Assembly (NCBI RefSeq): GCF_004124275.1
Contig: NZ_CP027218.1
Coordinates: 1,677,501-1,741,500 of the forward strand
Length of the DNA stretch: 64,000 nt
Direction of reading: 5' to 3'
Source: Pseudomonas sp. DTU12.3
GTDB taxonomy: Bacteria; Pseudomonadota; Gammaproteobacteria; Pseudomonadales; Pseudomonadaceae
Below the pieces are notes generated by a model, which saw only the letters and a list, made by a program, of their open reading frames with translations, searched no databases and was not told the DNA's origin. A program made the position numbers and the translations under genes. Every line of letters starts with the position of its first letter. Position 1 is the stretch's first letter. This document shows positions 19,213 to 27,601 of this stretch, piece after piece.

Positions 19213-19908
19213 ATGAGCATAGTTCGGACAGCATTACCTTTGATTCTGCTAACCAGTGTGTTGACTGGTTGCGCAGGTTTGCAAAAAACCGACTGGCCGA
19301 CCTGTGCGGCGGTCGGTGGCGTGGTCGGCGCTGGTCTCGGCGCCACCGAAAGTTCGGCATGGGCCGGCTACGGCGCGTTGCTGGTCGGTGGTACGGCAGC
19401 GGCTTATTGCTGGGTGCACGGTGATGGCGACGAAGACGGCGACGGTGTGCCGGATAGCCGCGACAAGTGCCCGCACACGCCTAAAGGCGTGCAAGTCGAC
19501 GCTGACGGTTGCCCTCCACCAGCGCCTGCACCCGTGGTCGAAGAAGCTGTAGTGGTCAAGGAAGAAACCATTGTCATCCGTGATGTTCACTTCCAGTTCG
19601 ACAAAGCCACGTTGACCGGCCCTGACAAACAGGTGCTCGACAAAGTCGCCACTCGCCTGAAACAGGAATCCTCGACTGCACAACTGACCGTGACCGGTCA
19701 CACCGACAGCGTCGGCAGCGATGCCTACAACAAGAAACTGTCGGATCGTCGTGCGCACTCGGTGGTGGAATACCTGATCCAGCAGGGTGTGCCGCGCGCC
19801 AGCTTCGTTTCGGTGTCCGGTCTGGGTGAAAGCCAGCCTGTTGCCGACAACAAAACCGCTGACGGTCGTGCGCAAAACCGTCGTACCGAAATCAAAATCG
19901 TCCGCTAG
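19213..19908 (+). CDS. OmpA-family lipoprotein with thrombospondin type 3-like calcium repeat (copy 1)
   Basis: A 231-residue protein. The signal peptide ends in lipobox LTGC (Cys at about 17). A glycine-rich hydrophobic segment follows (VGGVVGAGLGATESSAWAGYG, read in parts). An Asp-rich calcium-type repeat comes next (DGDEDGDGVPDSRDKCP, about 74-90). The C-terminal OmpA domain (about 120-231) has the peptidoglycan-binding signature TVTGHTDSVGSDAYNKKLSDR and ends QNRRTEIKIVR. It anchors the outer membrane to peptidoglycan. It forms a tandem pair with a close paralogue at 19998. Confidence 0.93.
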   Translation: MSIVRTALPLILLTSVLTGCAGLQKTDWPTCAAVGGVVGAGLGATESSAWAGYGALLVGGTAAAYCWVHGDGDEDGDGVPDSRDKCPHTPKGVQVDADGCPPPAPAPVVEEAVVVKEETIVIRDVHFQFDKATLTGPDKQVLDKVATRLKQESSTAQLTVTGHTDSVGSDAYNKKLSDRRAHSVVEYLIQQGVPRASFVSVSGLGESQPVADNKTADGRAQNRRTEIKIVR

Positions 19909-19915
19909 ACCTCTC

Positions 19916-19944
19916 GCATCCGCGGCTTGTGCAGTCGCGGATGC
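19916..19944 (+). terminator. Hairpin between the two OmpA-like genes
   Basis: GCATCCGCG and CGCGGATGC form a perfect 9-bp stem with an 11-base loop, 8 bases after the stop. The downstream run is only GGGTCTTTA, so termination would be weak; it may instead mark the 3' end by processing. Confidence 0.45.
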
Positions 19945-19953
19945 GGGTCTTTA

Positions 19954-19989
19954 CTCCTGTGTAACCGGTATGGGCCGGTGACACAGGAG
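19954..19989 (+). promoter_or_regulatory. Hairpin covering the Shine-Dalgarno of the second OmpA-like gene
   Basis: CTCCTGTGTAACCGG pairs with CCGGTGACACAGGAG over 15 positions with a single mismatch and a TATGGG loop. The 3' arm holds the GGAG located 8 bases before the ATG at 19998. As with copy 1 it follows GGTCTTTA. The stem sequences differ between the copies while pairing is kept. Confidence 0.65.
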
Positions 19990-19997
19990 CTTTTACA

Positions 19998-20720
19998 ATG
20001 ACTGTATTCTCAAGGTCCGTCTTGCCGGTGCTGCTGCTAGGCAGCTTGCTCACCGGTTGCGCCACCCACAGCGATGGCACGGCACCCCTCAATCAACGTA
20101 CGTGGCCGATCTGCAGCCTTATCGGCGGGCTGGTCGGTGGCGGTCTCGGCGCCATTGAAAGTGGCGGTTGGGCCGGTGGCGGCGCAGCGCTGGGGATTCT
20201 TACCGGCGGACTGATCTGTTATGCCCAGGACGGCGATGAAGACGGCGACGGCGTATTCGATCGCCGCGACCGTTGCCCGGATACCCCGGCCAATACTCCG
20301 GTTGATCACCGTGGTTGCCCATTGCCGCAATATCCAGTCACGGAAAAAGTACCGGAGCCAGCGCCGCAGACGGAAGTCATCACCTTGAGCGATGCCGGCA
20401 ACGTGCTGTTCGATTTCGACAAGTCCGACCTGACCCCGTCGGCGAAAGCCCAGCTCGATACGTTGATGGACAAACTGCGTAACGCCGATGTGGTGAGCAT
20501 CAAGGTTGTCGGCCATACCGACAGCAAGGGCTCGGATGCCTATAACCAGGCACTGTCGGAACGCCGTGCGAGCAGTGTCGCCGCGTACTTGCTGAGCCAG
20601 GGCCTGGCACCGAACAAACTCACCAGCGAGGGTCGTGGCGAGAGTGAACCGGTGGCGGATAACGCAACCGATGAGGGCCGCGCGAAAAACCGTCGCGTCG
20701 AGTTGCACATCAATCGTTAG
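19998..20720 (+). CDS. OmpA-family lipoprotein with calcium-type repeat (copy 2)
   Basis: A 240-residue paralogue of the preceding protein. The lipobox is LTGC (Cys at about 19). A glycine-rich hydrophobic stretch (SLIGGLVGGGLGAIESGGW) and DGDEDGDGVFDRRDRCPDTP follow. The OmpA peptidoglycan domain has VLFDFDKSDLTPSAK and VVGHTDSKGSDAYNQALSER, and the C-terminus is KNRRVELHINR. The two genes share layout and leader but differ at many positions, which suggests an old tandem duplication. Both should sit in the outer membrane facing the periplasm. Confidence 0.93.
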   Translation: MTVFSRSVLPVLLLGSLLTGCATHSDGTAPLNQRTWPICSLIGGLVGGGLGAIESGGWAGGGAALGILTGGLICYAQDGDEDGDGVFDRRDRCPDTPANTPVDHRGCPLPQYPVTEKVPEPAPQTEVITLSDAGNVLFDFDKSDLTPSAKAQLDTLMDKLRNADVVSIKVVGHTDSKGSDAYNQALSERRASSVAAYLLSQGLAPNKLTSEGRGESEPVADNATDEGRAKNRRVELHINR

Positions 20721-20746
20721 GACGCGTCTGTAGTCCGCGGGCTAGA

Positions 20747-20779
20747 GCTGCCGGGCGACGACCCTCGTCGTTTGGCAGC
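20747..20779 (+). terminator. Hairpin after the OmpA pair
   Basis: GCTGCC/GGCAGC encloses an inner CGACGA/TCGTCG stem. It lies 27 bases after the stop of OmpA copy 2 and has no T-run, so terminator function is only suggested by position. Confidence 0.4.
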
Positions 20780-20882
20780 CATTTGGCGGGCCACCGAAGT
20801 TTTTTCATTTACCCCTCTGGCTTATCCCCCGCAGAAGCCGTTACTGTGCGCCCAAAGAATAATTCGCAACACGGGGGAGCGT

Positions 20883-21164
20883 ATGAAAGTGTTCTGGGGG
20901 CTGGGGCGTTTATTGACCCTGCTGTTCTGCTGCGTGGTGCTGGCCAATCAACTGGTGCCGTTCGTTCATCCGCTGCATCTGCTGGTCAATCTGGCCGGCG
21001 CTCTGCTGTTGCTGATCCACATAATCGAAGTGCTGCTGTGCAACCGCAGCCTCAAAGGCCGGCCGCACCCTTGGCGTGACCGTGGCCGCATCCTGCTGTT
21101 CGGCGTATTCCACCTGCAAACCATCCCGGCCCCGGCCGCTCCGGAGGCTTCTTCCCATGCGTAA
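20883..21164 (+). CDS. DUF1145-type small inner-membrane protein
   Basis: A 93-residue protein with two hydrophobic segments, about 4-25 (FWGLGRLLTLLFCCVVLANQ) and 31-50 (LLVNLAGALLLLIHIIEVLL). The start at 20883 follows GGGGGAGCGT and gives MKVFWGLG; an upstream in-frame extension from 20772 is unlikely. This resembles DUF1145 (YhhL-like) proteins. It overlaps the collagen-like gene by 8 bases, so the two are probably co-translated. Function is unknown. Confidence 0.8.
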   Translation: MKVFWGLGRLLTLLFCCVVLANQLVPFVHPLHLLVNLAGALLLLIHIIEVLLCNRSLKGRPHPWRDRGRILLFGVFHLQTIPAPAAPEASSHA

Positions 21165-21915
21165 ACTTTGCCTGCTCGCTGCATTCATCAGCCCTTTGGC
21201 CTGTGCCCAGGTGGTCAGTGTCGAAACCAATTCGTTGATGCGCTTGCCCAACACTGCCAGCACCTTGCAATTGGAGAAGCTTGAAGTCGCCGATTACGGC
21301 ACGCTGCTGATCCCGGCCAACGTGACGGAGCTGAGCGTCGGTGAATTGCGCCTCGGCCATGAAGCACGTATTGCGATTGTCCCGGGTGAACAGGCTCTGG
21401 ACCTGAAAGTCATTCGCGCCGAGTTGAGCGATGGCAGCCAGATCACCGCGCGTGGCGCGCCGGGTACTTATGAAAAAGCCGCGCGTGCCGGGCGCAATCT
21501 GAATCTGCAATTCAAGGCGTTGAATGCGCCGCAACTGTTGGTCGATGCCCGTGGCGGCACTGGCGCACCGGGTTTTGTCGGGCTGGATGGCGGCAACGGT
21601 GAAGATCCGGGCTGCACTTATGGCTCGGCCGGACATGGTTTTGATGGCAGCAATGGCAGTGACGGTCAGCCGGGTGCACCGGGTGCGCTGGTGCGACTTG
21701 AGGTGCCACGCGAGTTTCCGGCTGAGCTGATCAAGGTTAACGTCACCGGCGGTGCCGGTGGCCCGGCGGGTGTTGGCGGTAAAGCAGGGAAGGGCGGCAA
21801 GTCCAAGGGCTGCCTGGTGTATCGCGCTGATGGCGGCAAAAATGGCAAGGCCGGGACGGATGGCCAGCCTGGGCCGGTGGGCGCGGCGGGTGCCGTGACC
21901 GTGCAGCGCCTGTAA
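21157..21915 (+). CDS. Secreted protein with collagen-like Gly-rich C-terminus
   Basis: A 252-residue protein with a signal peptide (MRKLCLLAAFISPLACA). Residues about 20-125 are a beta-rich domain (TASTLQLEKLEVADYGTLLI; GELRLGHEARIAIVPGE) that looks like a repeated adhesive or beta-helix fold. From about 130 the chain is rich in GxxG and GxP steps (GAPGFVGLDGGNGEDPG, GSDGQPGAPGA, GGAGGPAGVGGKAGKGGKSKG, GTDGQPGPVGAAG). This is collagen-like but not a strict Gly-X-Y array. The two Cys in the Gly-rich part may bond. Surface or periplasmic location is likely. Confidence 0.75.
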   Translation: MRKLCLLAAFISPLACAQVVSVETNSLMRLPNTASTLQLEKLEVADYGTLLIPANVTELSVGELRLGHEARIAIVPGEQALDLKVIRAELSDGSQITARGAPGTYEKAARAGRNLNLQFKALNAPQLLVDARGGTGAPGFVGLDGGNGEDPGCTYGSAGHGFDGSNGSDGQPGAPGALVRLEVPREFPAELIKVNVTGGAGGPAGVGGKAGKGGKSKGCLVYRADGGKNGKAGTDGQPGPVGAAGAVTVQRL

Positions 21916-21920
21916 AAGCA

Positions 21921-22118
21921 GACCCTCATCGGAACGCCGCCCGCCCAGCCCTCTCCCGGAGGGAGAGGGGGCCGACCGAGGTGACTCACGCTCTCCATCG
22001 ACCTGAAAAACCGAGTCGATTATGGATTCGGCAGAGAATTTTCAAGTCGGCGTATCTCTTCAATATCCCCCATTCAGTCCCCTCTCCCCCCGGGAGAGGG
22101 CTAGGGTGAGGGGCTTTT
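21921..22118. repeat. Intergenic inverted repeat ending in CTCTCCC / GGGAGAGGG
   Basis: Outer sequences GACCCTCATC...CCTCTCCCGGAGGGAGAGGG and CCCTCTCCCCCCGGGAGAGG...GGGTGAGGGGC face each other around about 120 bases. It lies between the convergent collagen-like and CopD-type genes. The layout (two palindromes bracketing a spacer) is that of a REP doublet or small non-autonomous element. Confidence 0.7.
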
Positions 22119-22135
22119 GATCTAATCCCCGATCT

Positions 22136-22600
22136 TCAAATCATCGGCCGAGCCGCCGCAATTGCCACCAGCACCAACCCCACAATCAAGTTAAGCCCCA
22201 CCACCCGGCGAATCCGCCCCAGCACCGCCGCGCCTGTCGGCCAGTCCTTCGCTTCCACCGCCGTGCGCAATTCCGGCAGCATCAAGCCTTGAATCCGGAT
22301 AAACAGCGCCGTCATCACCACGTACAACCCGATCATCACTTGCACATATTTCGGCGCGGTCTCAAACCCGACCTGCTGCAGATGCAACATGCCCACACCG
22401 CTGATCGGCAACAAGATCACCGCGACCCAGACCCAGCGGAAAAAACCTTGAAACACTTCCACCCACAGGGTCAGTCGGGCAGGGCCGTCGAGGGCCTTCA
22501 CAGCCGCCGGGCGCAGGACCATCCAGGCGAAAAACATGCCACCGACCCAGACCAGGGCGGACAGGACATGCAGGGGATAAACAAGGCTAAAAAGTGTCAT
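22136..22600 (-). CDS. CopD-family integral membrane protein
   Basis: A 154-residue protein with about four transmembrane helices, starting MTLFSLVYPLHVLSALVWVG. His in the first helix (PLHVLSALVWVGGMFFAWMVLRPAA) and the helix pattern match the CopD/DUF2269-like family, which in some cases handles copper or haem. The start at 22600 has a good site and avoids a 19-residue unconserved extension. It is divergent from dinG. Confidence 0.82.
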   Translation of the reverse strand: MTLFSLVYPLHVLSALVWVGGMFFAWMVLRPAAVKALDGPARLTLWVEVFQGFFRWVWVAVILLPISGVGMLHLQQVGFETAPKYVQVMIGLYVVMTALFIRIQGLMLPELRTAVEAKDWPTGAAVLGRIRRVVGLNLIVGLVLVAIAAARPMI

Positions 22601-22699
22601 TGGGTTACTCCGTTCTGCGCAGGATCGATTCGCGGGGTATGATAGCCGCCGATCCAAACCACTGAAAATTTATCCAGCGTTTTTTGCGCCCGACACTCA

Positions 22700-24844
22700 A
22701 TGATCAGCACTGAACTCAAAACCACGATCCAGGGCGCCTACTCGCGTTTTCTTGAAGCCAAGAGCCTCAAGCCGCGTTACGGCCAGCGCCTGATGATCGC
22801 TGAAATCGCCAAAGTCCTCGGGGATATCGACACCGACGACGAAGGCCGGCGCAGTGGCGACCCCGCAATTGTTGCGGTGGAAGCCGGCACCGGTACCGGC
22901 AAGACCGTGGCCTACAGCATGGCGGCGATCCCGACCGCGAAAGCCGCCGGCAAGCGTCTGGTCATCGCCACCGCGACCGTCGCGCTGCAAGAGCAGATCG
23001 TCTACAAGGATTTGCCCGACCTGATGCGCAACAGCGGGCTGAATTTCACCTTCGCCCTGGCCAAGGGCCGTGGCCGCTACATGTGCCTGTCCAAACTCGA
23101 CATGCTCTTGCAGGAAGGCCACGCGCAAACCGCCACTGCCCAGCTGTTCGAAGAAGAAGGCTTCAAGATCGAGGTCGATGAGGCCAGTCAGAAGCTGTTC
23201 ACCAGCATGATCGAGAAGCTTGCCGGGAATAAATGGGACGGTGACCGCGACAGCTGGCCCAACGCGCTGGAAGACGCCGACTGGGCGCGTCTGACCACCG
23301 ATCACAGCCAGTGCACCAACCGGCATTGCCCGAACTTCGGCCAGTGCGCCTTCTACAAGGCCCGCGAAGGTATGGGCAAGGTCGACGTGATTGTCACCAA
23401 CCACGACATGGTCCTCGCTGACCTGGCCTTGGGCGGCGGTGCGGTACTGCCGGACCCGCGCGACACCATTTACGTGTTCGACGAAGGCCACCACCTGCCG
23501 GACAAGGCGATCGGCCACTTCGCCCACTACACGCGCCTGCGCTCCACCGCCGACTGGCTGGAAACCACCGCGAAGAACCTCACCAAATTGCTTGCCCAGC
23601 ACCCGCTGCCGGGCGATCTCGGCAAGTTGATCGAGCAGGTGCCGGAGTTGGCGCGCGAGATCAAGGCCCAGCAACAGTTCATGTTCAGCGCTTGCGAGCA
23701 GGTTGCCGATTTCAAGCCCGGCGAAGACGTCGAAGGCCGTGAGCGCCCGCGTCATCGTTTCGTCGCCGGGGTGATTCCTGAACACATGCGCGAAATGGGC
23801 ATCGAGCTGAAGAAAGGTTTCTCGCGCTTGAACGATCTGTTCACGCGTCTGACCGACCTGCTCAAGGAAGGCATGGACGGCGAGGTCAACATCGGCATCG
23901 CCAGCAATCAGGCCGAAGAGTGGTATCCGCTGTTCGGCAGCCTGTTGTCCCGAGCGTCGGGCAACTGGGAGCTGTGGACCGCGTTTACCGCCGAGGACCC
24001 GGAAGACAGCCCGCCGATGGCGCGTTGGCTGACCCTCGCCGAAAGCGGTTCGTTGTTCGACATAGAGGTCAACGCCAGCCCGATCCTCGCCGCCGAAACC
24101 TTGCGTCGCAGCCTGTGGAACGTGGCGTACGGCTGTCTGGTGACCTCGGCAACGCTGACCGCGCTGGGCACTTTCGACCGCTTCCGCATGCGCGCCGGCC
24201 TGCCGAAAAAAGCCGTCACCGCCGTGGTGCCGAGCCCGTTCCATCACGCCGATGCCGGTGTGTTACGGGTGCCGGACCTGAAAGCCGACCCACGCGATGC
24301 CGCTGCGCATACGGCAGCGATCATTCGTGAGTTGCCCGATCTGGTCGAAGGCTCACGTGGCACGCTGGTGTTGTTTTCTTCGCGTAAACAGATGCAGGAC
24401 GTGTTCGACGGCCTCGACCGCGACTGGCGCAAGCAAGTGTTCATTCAAGGCAACCTGTCGAAGCAGGAAACCCTGAACAAGCACAAGGCGCGGGTTGATG
24501 GCGGTGACTCCAGCGTACTGTTCGGCCTCGCCAGTTTTGCCGAAGGCGTCGACTTGCCGGGCGCGTATTGCGAACACGTAGTGATCGCCAAGATCCCGTT
24601 TTCGGTGCCGGATGATCCGGTCGAAGCGGCGCTGTCGGAATGGATCGAGGCCCGTGGCGGTAATCCGTTCATGGAAATCTCCGTGCCCGACGCCTCGCTG
24701 AAACTGGTGCAGGCCTGCGGGCGACTGCTGCGTACCGAAGAAGACCGCGGCACCATCACTTTGCTGGATCGGCGGCTGGTCACCCAGCGCTATGGCAAAG
24801 CGATCCTCAATGCGTTGCCTCCCTTCCGTCGTGAAATATCCTGA
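22700..24844 (+). CDS. dinG: ATP-dependent DNA helicase DinG
   Basis: A 714-residue superfamily 2 XPD-type 5'-3' helicase. Walker A is EAGTGTGKT (about 66-74). The iron-sulfur Cys set is C in GRGRYMCLSK plus CTNRHCPNFGQC. The DEAH-like box is DEGHHLP (about 263). The C-terminal motifs include GLASFAEGVDLPG and VQACGRLLRTEEDRG. It resolves R-loops and D-loops during repair and replication. No LexA box was noticed in the 100 bases upstream. Confidence 0.96.
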   Translation: MISTELKTTIQGAYSRFLEAKSLKPRYGQRLMIAEIAKVLGDIDTDDEGRRSGDPAIVAVEAGTGTGKTVAYSMAAIPTAKAAGKRLVIATATVALQEQIVYKDLPDLMRNSGLNFTFALAKGRGRYMCLSKLDMLLQEGHAQTATAQLFEEEGFKIEVDEASQKLFTSMIEKLAGNKWDGDRDSWPNALEDADWARLTTDHSQCTNRHCPNFGQCAFYKAREGMGKVDVIVTNHDMVLADLALGGGAVLPDPRDTIYVFDEGHHLPDKAIGHFAHYTRLRSTADWLETTAKNLTKLLAQHPLPGDLGKLIEQVPELAREIKAQQQFMFSACEQVADFKPGEDVEGRERPRHRFVAGVIPEHMREMGIELKKGFSRLNDLFTRLTDLLKEGMDGEVNIGIASNQAEEWYPLFGSLLSRASGNWELWTAFTAEDPEDSPPMARWLTLAESGSLFDIEVNASPILAAETLRRSLWNVAYGCLVTSATLTALGTFDRFRMRAGLPKKAVTAVVPSPFHHADAGVLRVPDLKADPRDAAAHTAAIIRELPDLVEGSRGTLVLFSSRKQMQDVFDGLDRDWRKQVFIQGNLSKQETLNKHKARVDGGDSSVLFGLASFAEGVDLPGAYCEHVVIAKIPFSVPDDPVEAALSEWIEARGGNPFMEISVPDASLKLVQACGRLLRTEEDRGTITLLDRRLVTQRYGKAILNALPPFRREIS

Positions 24845-24939
24845 GACATCGGTGGGCAGTTTTGCCCGCCGTGCTGTCTATCTCTCTGCCATCGCTTTTC
24901 CATTGGCCAATGTTGGTCGCTAGGGAGAACTCCGTTCTT

Positions 24940-27411
24940 ATGATTCGCCGTTCGTTGCCTGCCGTTTTCGCCTTGATCTTCGCTGCGCCATTGTTCGCGG
25001 CACCCGCCGGTCAGCAGACCCTGTTCAACTTTGTCCGCCCTGCCGACGTGGTGAAAATTGCCACCGAAAACGCTGATCTGCCGCAAGCCAACGCCGAGCA
25101 AACGGCAGAAGGCGAAGTGCTGCGCCGGGTAACCTTCAACCCGGTGGCCCGCCCGACCCTGCGCCTGACCCCGCAGACCGGTGCCTGGGACTGGTCGCAA
25201 TCCGCGATGATGACCCTGCGTTTGCAGAGCGCGATGAACTGGGCCGTCACCGTTTACGTGCACATTCAGAGCAATGACGGCCGCACGCTGGTCAGTCGCG
25301 TCGATCTGCCGGCCGGTCCTGCGCAGACGTTGCTGGTGCCGCTGGTCGCCTCGACACCGTTGAGCCAGGGCATGAAGGCCGGGCCGCCGATGCCGATGAC
25401 CGTCGATGGCCAGCGTATTTTACTCGCCAGCAGCAGCGGTGAGATTGATCGCAGCCAGGTGGTCTCGGTGAGCTTGTCGATGGATCAGCCGAAAGTCGCG
25501 CAGAGCTTGCTGCTCGAGCGTTTCGGTGTTCAGGACGGCGACTCGGTAACCCAGGCTGTTTACGGCAATCTGGTCGACGCTTACGGGCAATCGACCCGCA
25601 GCAAATGGCCGGAAAAAGTCGCCAATGACGAACAGCTGAAATCCGCCGCCGCCAAGGAACAGCAACAGCTGAAAACCTGGCTGGCCGAGCGCGAGAAGTC
25701 CTCGCTGGACAAGTTCGGTGGCTGGAACAAAGGCCCGGCGTTCAAGGCCAGCGGCTTCTTCCGTACGGAAAAACGTGATGGCCGCTGGTATCTGGTGACG
25801 CCTGAAGGGCACCCGTTCTACTCCCTTGGCGTCAACACCGTCAGCCCGGACGTCAACCAGACCTACGTGGCCGGTCGCGAGTACATGTTTGAATCGCTGC
25901 CAAAAGCTGACGAGCCACTGGCCAGGCATTTTGGCGAAGGCGATAACCGTGGCGGCAACGGCGCCGATCAGGGCCGTGGCTACGGTAATGGGCGTTGGTA
26001 TGACTTCTACGGCGCCAACTTGCAGCGTGTGTACGGCGAACCGTGCAAAGCGGACAGCGAAAGCAAATCCGGCGTCGCTGAAGCGGCGAAAGCTGAAGCG
26101 GCTGAAACCGCTGCCGCCAAGGCATCAGAACCTGCCGCTGTACCGGCTGAGCCGAAGTCTGGCGTCGCCGAAGCCGCCAAGACTGAAACCGTGCAAGTGG
26201 CCAGCGAAAAGACTTCCGCGCCGTGTAAAGCAACAATTGATGAGTCGCAGTGGGCCAACCACACGCTTGATCGCCTGCAAGCCTGGGGCTTCAACACGGT
26301 CGGCAACTGGAGCGCGCCTGAGCTGGGCGATGCCGAGCGGGTGCCGTACACCTTGCCGCTGTCGATCGTTGGTGACTACACCAGCATCAGCACCGGCAGC
26401 GACTGGTGGGGCGGCATGCCCGATCCGTTCGACCCGCGTTTCGCCATGGCCACCGAGCGCGCCGTGGCCATTGCTGCCCGCGATCACCGCGACGATCCGT
26501 GGCTGATCGGCTATTACGCCGACAACGAATTGGCCTGGGCCGGTCCCGGCGCTGACCCGAAATCGCGTTACGCGCTGGCCTACGGCACGCTGAAAATGAC
26601 CACCGACGTGCCGGCCAAGCGTGCGTTTCTCAAGCAACTGCGCGACAAGTACCGCAATCAGGCCGGGTTGTCGAAGGCATGGGGTATTGATCTGCCGGCG
26701 TGGGAATTGATGGAAGACCCAGGCTTCGAACCACCATTGCCGAACCCGGAACACCCGGAAATCGAAGCCGACTTCAAATATTTCCAGAAGGTCTTCGCTG
26801 ACACGTACTTCAAGACCATTTCCGACTCGCTGAAATGGCACGCACCCAACCAGATGCTGCTCGGTGGCCGCTTCGCCATCAGCACTCCGGAAGCCGTGGC
26901 GTCCTGCGCGCAGTACTGCGATGTGCTGAGTTTCAACATGTACACGCTTAAACCGCAGGATGGTTATGACTTTGCCGCGCTGGGTGCCTTGGACAAACCG
27001 GTGTTGATTACCGAGTTCAACTTCGGCTCCGCTGATCGCGGCCCGTTCTGGGGCGGCGTGACGCAACTGAGCAAAGAAGAAGATCGTGGCCCGGCCTACG
27101 CCAATTTCCTCAAGCAGGCCTTGAGCGAGCCTTCGATTGTCGGCGTGCACTGGTTCCAGTATCTGGATCAACCGGTGACCGGGCGTCTGCTCGATGGCGA
27201 GAATGGTCATTTCGGCTTGGTCGGGGTGACGGATCTGCCGTATCAAGGCTTTGTCGAGACCGTGCGCAAAAGCAATTTGCAGGCGGTTGATCAGTTAGCT
27301 CAGCAAGCGCAGAAAGCCCCTGTGCACGAAGCCGAAGGCGGCCGCAAAGGTGAGGCCGGCAAAGGCGCGGGGGCAGGGTATGCGGGTGGGCATTCGGGGA
27401 ATGGTCATTAA
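24940..27411 (+). CDS. Agarase-like clan GH-A glycoside hydrolase, secreted
   Basis: An 823-residue protein with a signal peptide (MIRRSLPAVFALIFAAPLFA). Residues about 30-210 form a beta-sandwich. From about 245 an (alpha/beta)8 barrel begins (GFFRTEKRDGRWYLVTPEGH; FYSLGVNTVSPD). Likely acid/base Glu is in YYADNELAWAG (NE pair) and nucleophile Glu in PVLITEFNFGS. A 60-residue Ala/Glu/Lys-rich insert at about 368-427 sits between two PCKA motifs. This family is often annotated beta-agarase in pseudomonads; the real polysaccharide may be an exopolymer. The C-terminus is Gly/Lys-rich. Confidence 0.82.
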   Translation: MIRRSLPAVFALIFAAPLFAAPAGQQTLFNFVRPADVVKIATENADLPQANAEQTAEGEVLRRVTFNPVARPTLRLTPQTGAWDWSQSAMMTLRLQSAMNWAVTVYVHIQSNDGRTLVSRVDLPAGPAQTLLVPLVASTPLSQGMKAGPPMPMTVDGQRILLASSSGEIDRSQVVSVSLSMDQPKVAQSLLLERFGVQDGDSVTQAVYGNLVDAYGQSTRSKWPEKVANDEQLKSAAAKEQQQLKTWLAEREKSSLDKFGGWNKGPAFKASGFFRTEKRDGRWYLVTPEGHPFYSLGVNTVSPDVNQTYVAGREYMFESLPKADEPLARHFGEGDNRGGNGADQGRGYGNGRWYDFYGANLQRVYGEPCKADSESKSGVAEAAKAEAAETAAAKASEPAAVPAEPKSGVAEAAKTETVQVASEKTSAPCKATIDESQWANHTLDRLQAWGFNTVGNWSAPELGDAERVPYTLPLSIVGDYTSISTGSDWWGGMPDPFDPRFAMATERAVAIAARDHRDDPWLIGYYADNELAWAGPGADPKSRYALAYGTLKMTTDVPAKRAFLKQLRDKYRNQAGLSKAWGIDLPAWELMEDPGFEPPLPNPEHPEIEADFKYFQKVFADTYFKTISDSLKWHAPNQMLLGGRFAISTPEAVASCAQYCDVLSFNMYTLKPQDGYDFAALGALDKPVLITEFNFGSADRGPFWGGVTQLSKEEDRGPAYANFLKQALSEPSIVGVHWFQYLDQPVTGRLLDGENGHFGLVGVTDLPYQGFVETVRKSNLQAVDQLAQQAQKAPVHEAEGGRKGEAGKGAGAGYAGGHSGNGH

Positions 27412-27423
27412 GGTTTGAAACGC

Positions 27424-27500
27424 TAAAAGATCGCAGCCTTCGGCAGCTCCTACAAAGGAACGCAATCCCATGTAGGAGCTGCCGCAGGCTGCGATCTTTT
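27424..27500. repeat. REP inverted pair, mixed GCCTTCGGC/GCCGCAGGC arms
   Basis: The left arm is AGATCGCAGCCTTCGGCAGC and the right arm GAGCTGCCGCAGGCTGCGAT, so the two arms differ at the centre of the palindrome. It follows the glycoside hydrolase stop by 13 bases. Confidence 0.92.
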
Positions 27501-27601
27501 GATTTTGCTTTTAACCGTCTGGCCCGCAGCTGTTCCAAAATCCCTCAAGGGCTGGAACAATGCGGGCCACTTTGTAGAGCGTTGTCGCGGGGGAGTTGCG
27601 G

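Noticed and set aside
22697..24247. 516-codon minus-strand frame opposite dinG
   Set aside because: Shadow of dinG, with typical His/Gln/Val-rich composition and no motifs.
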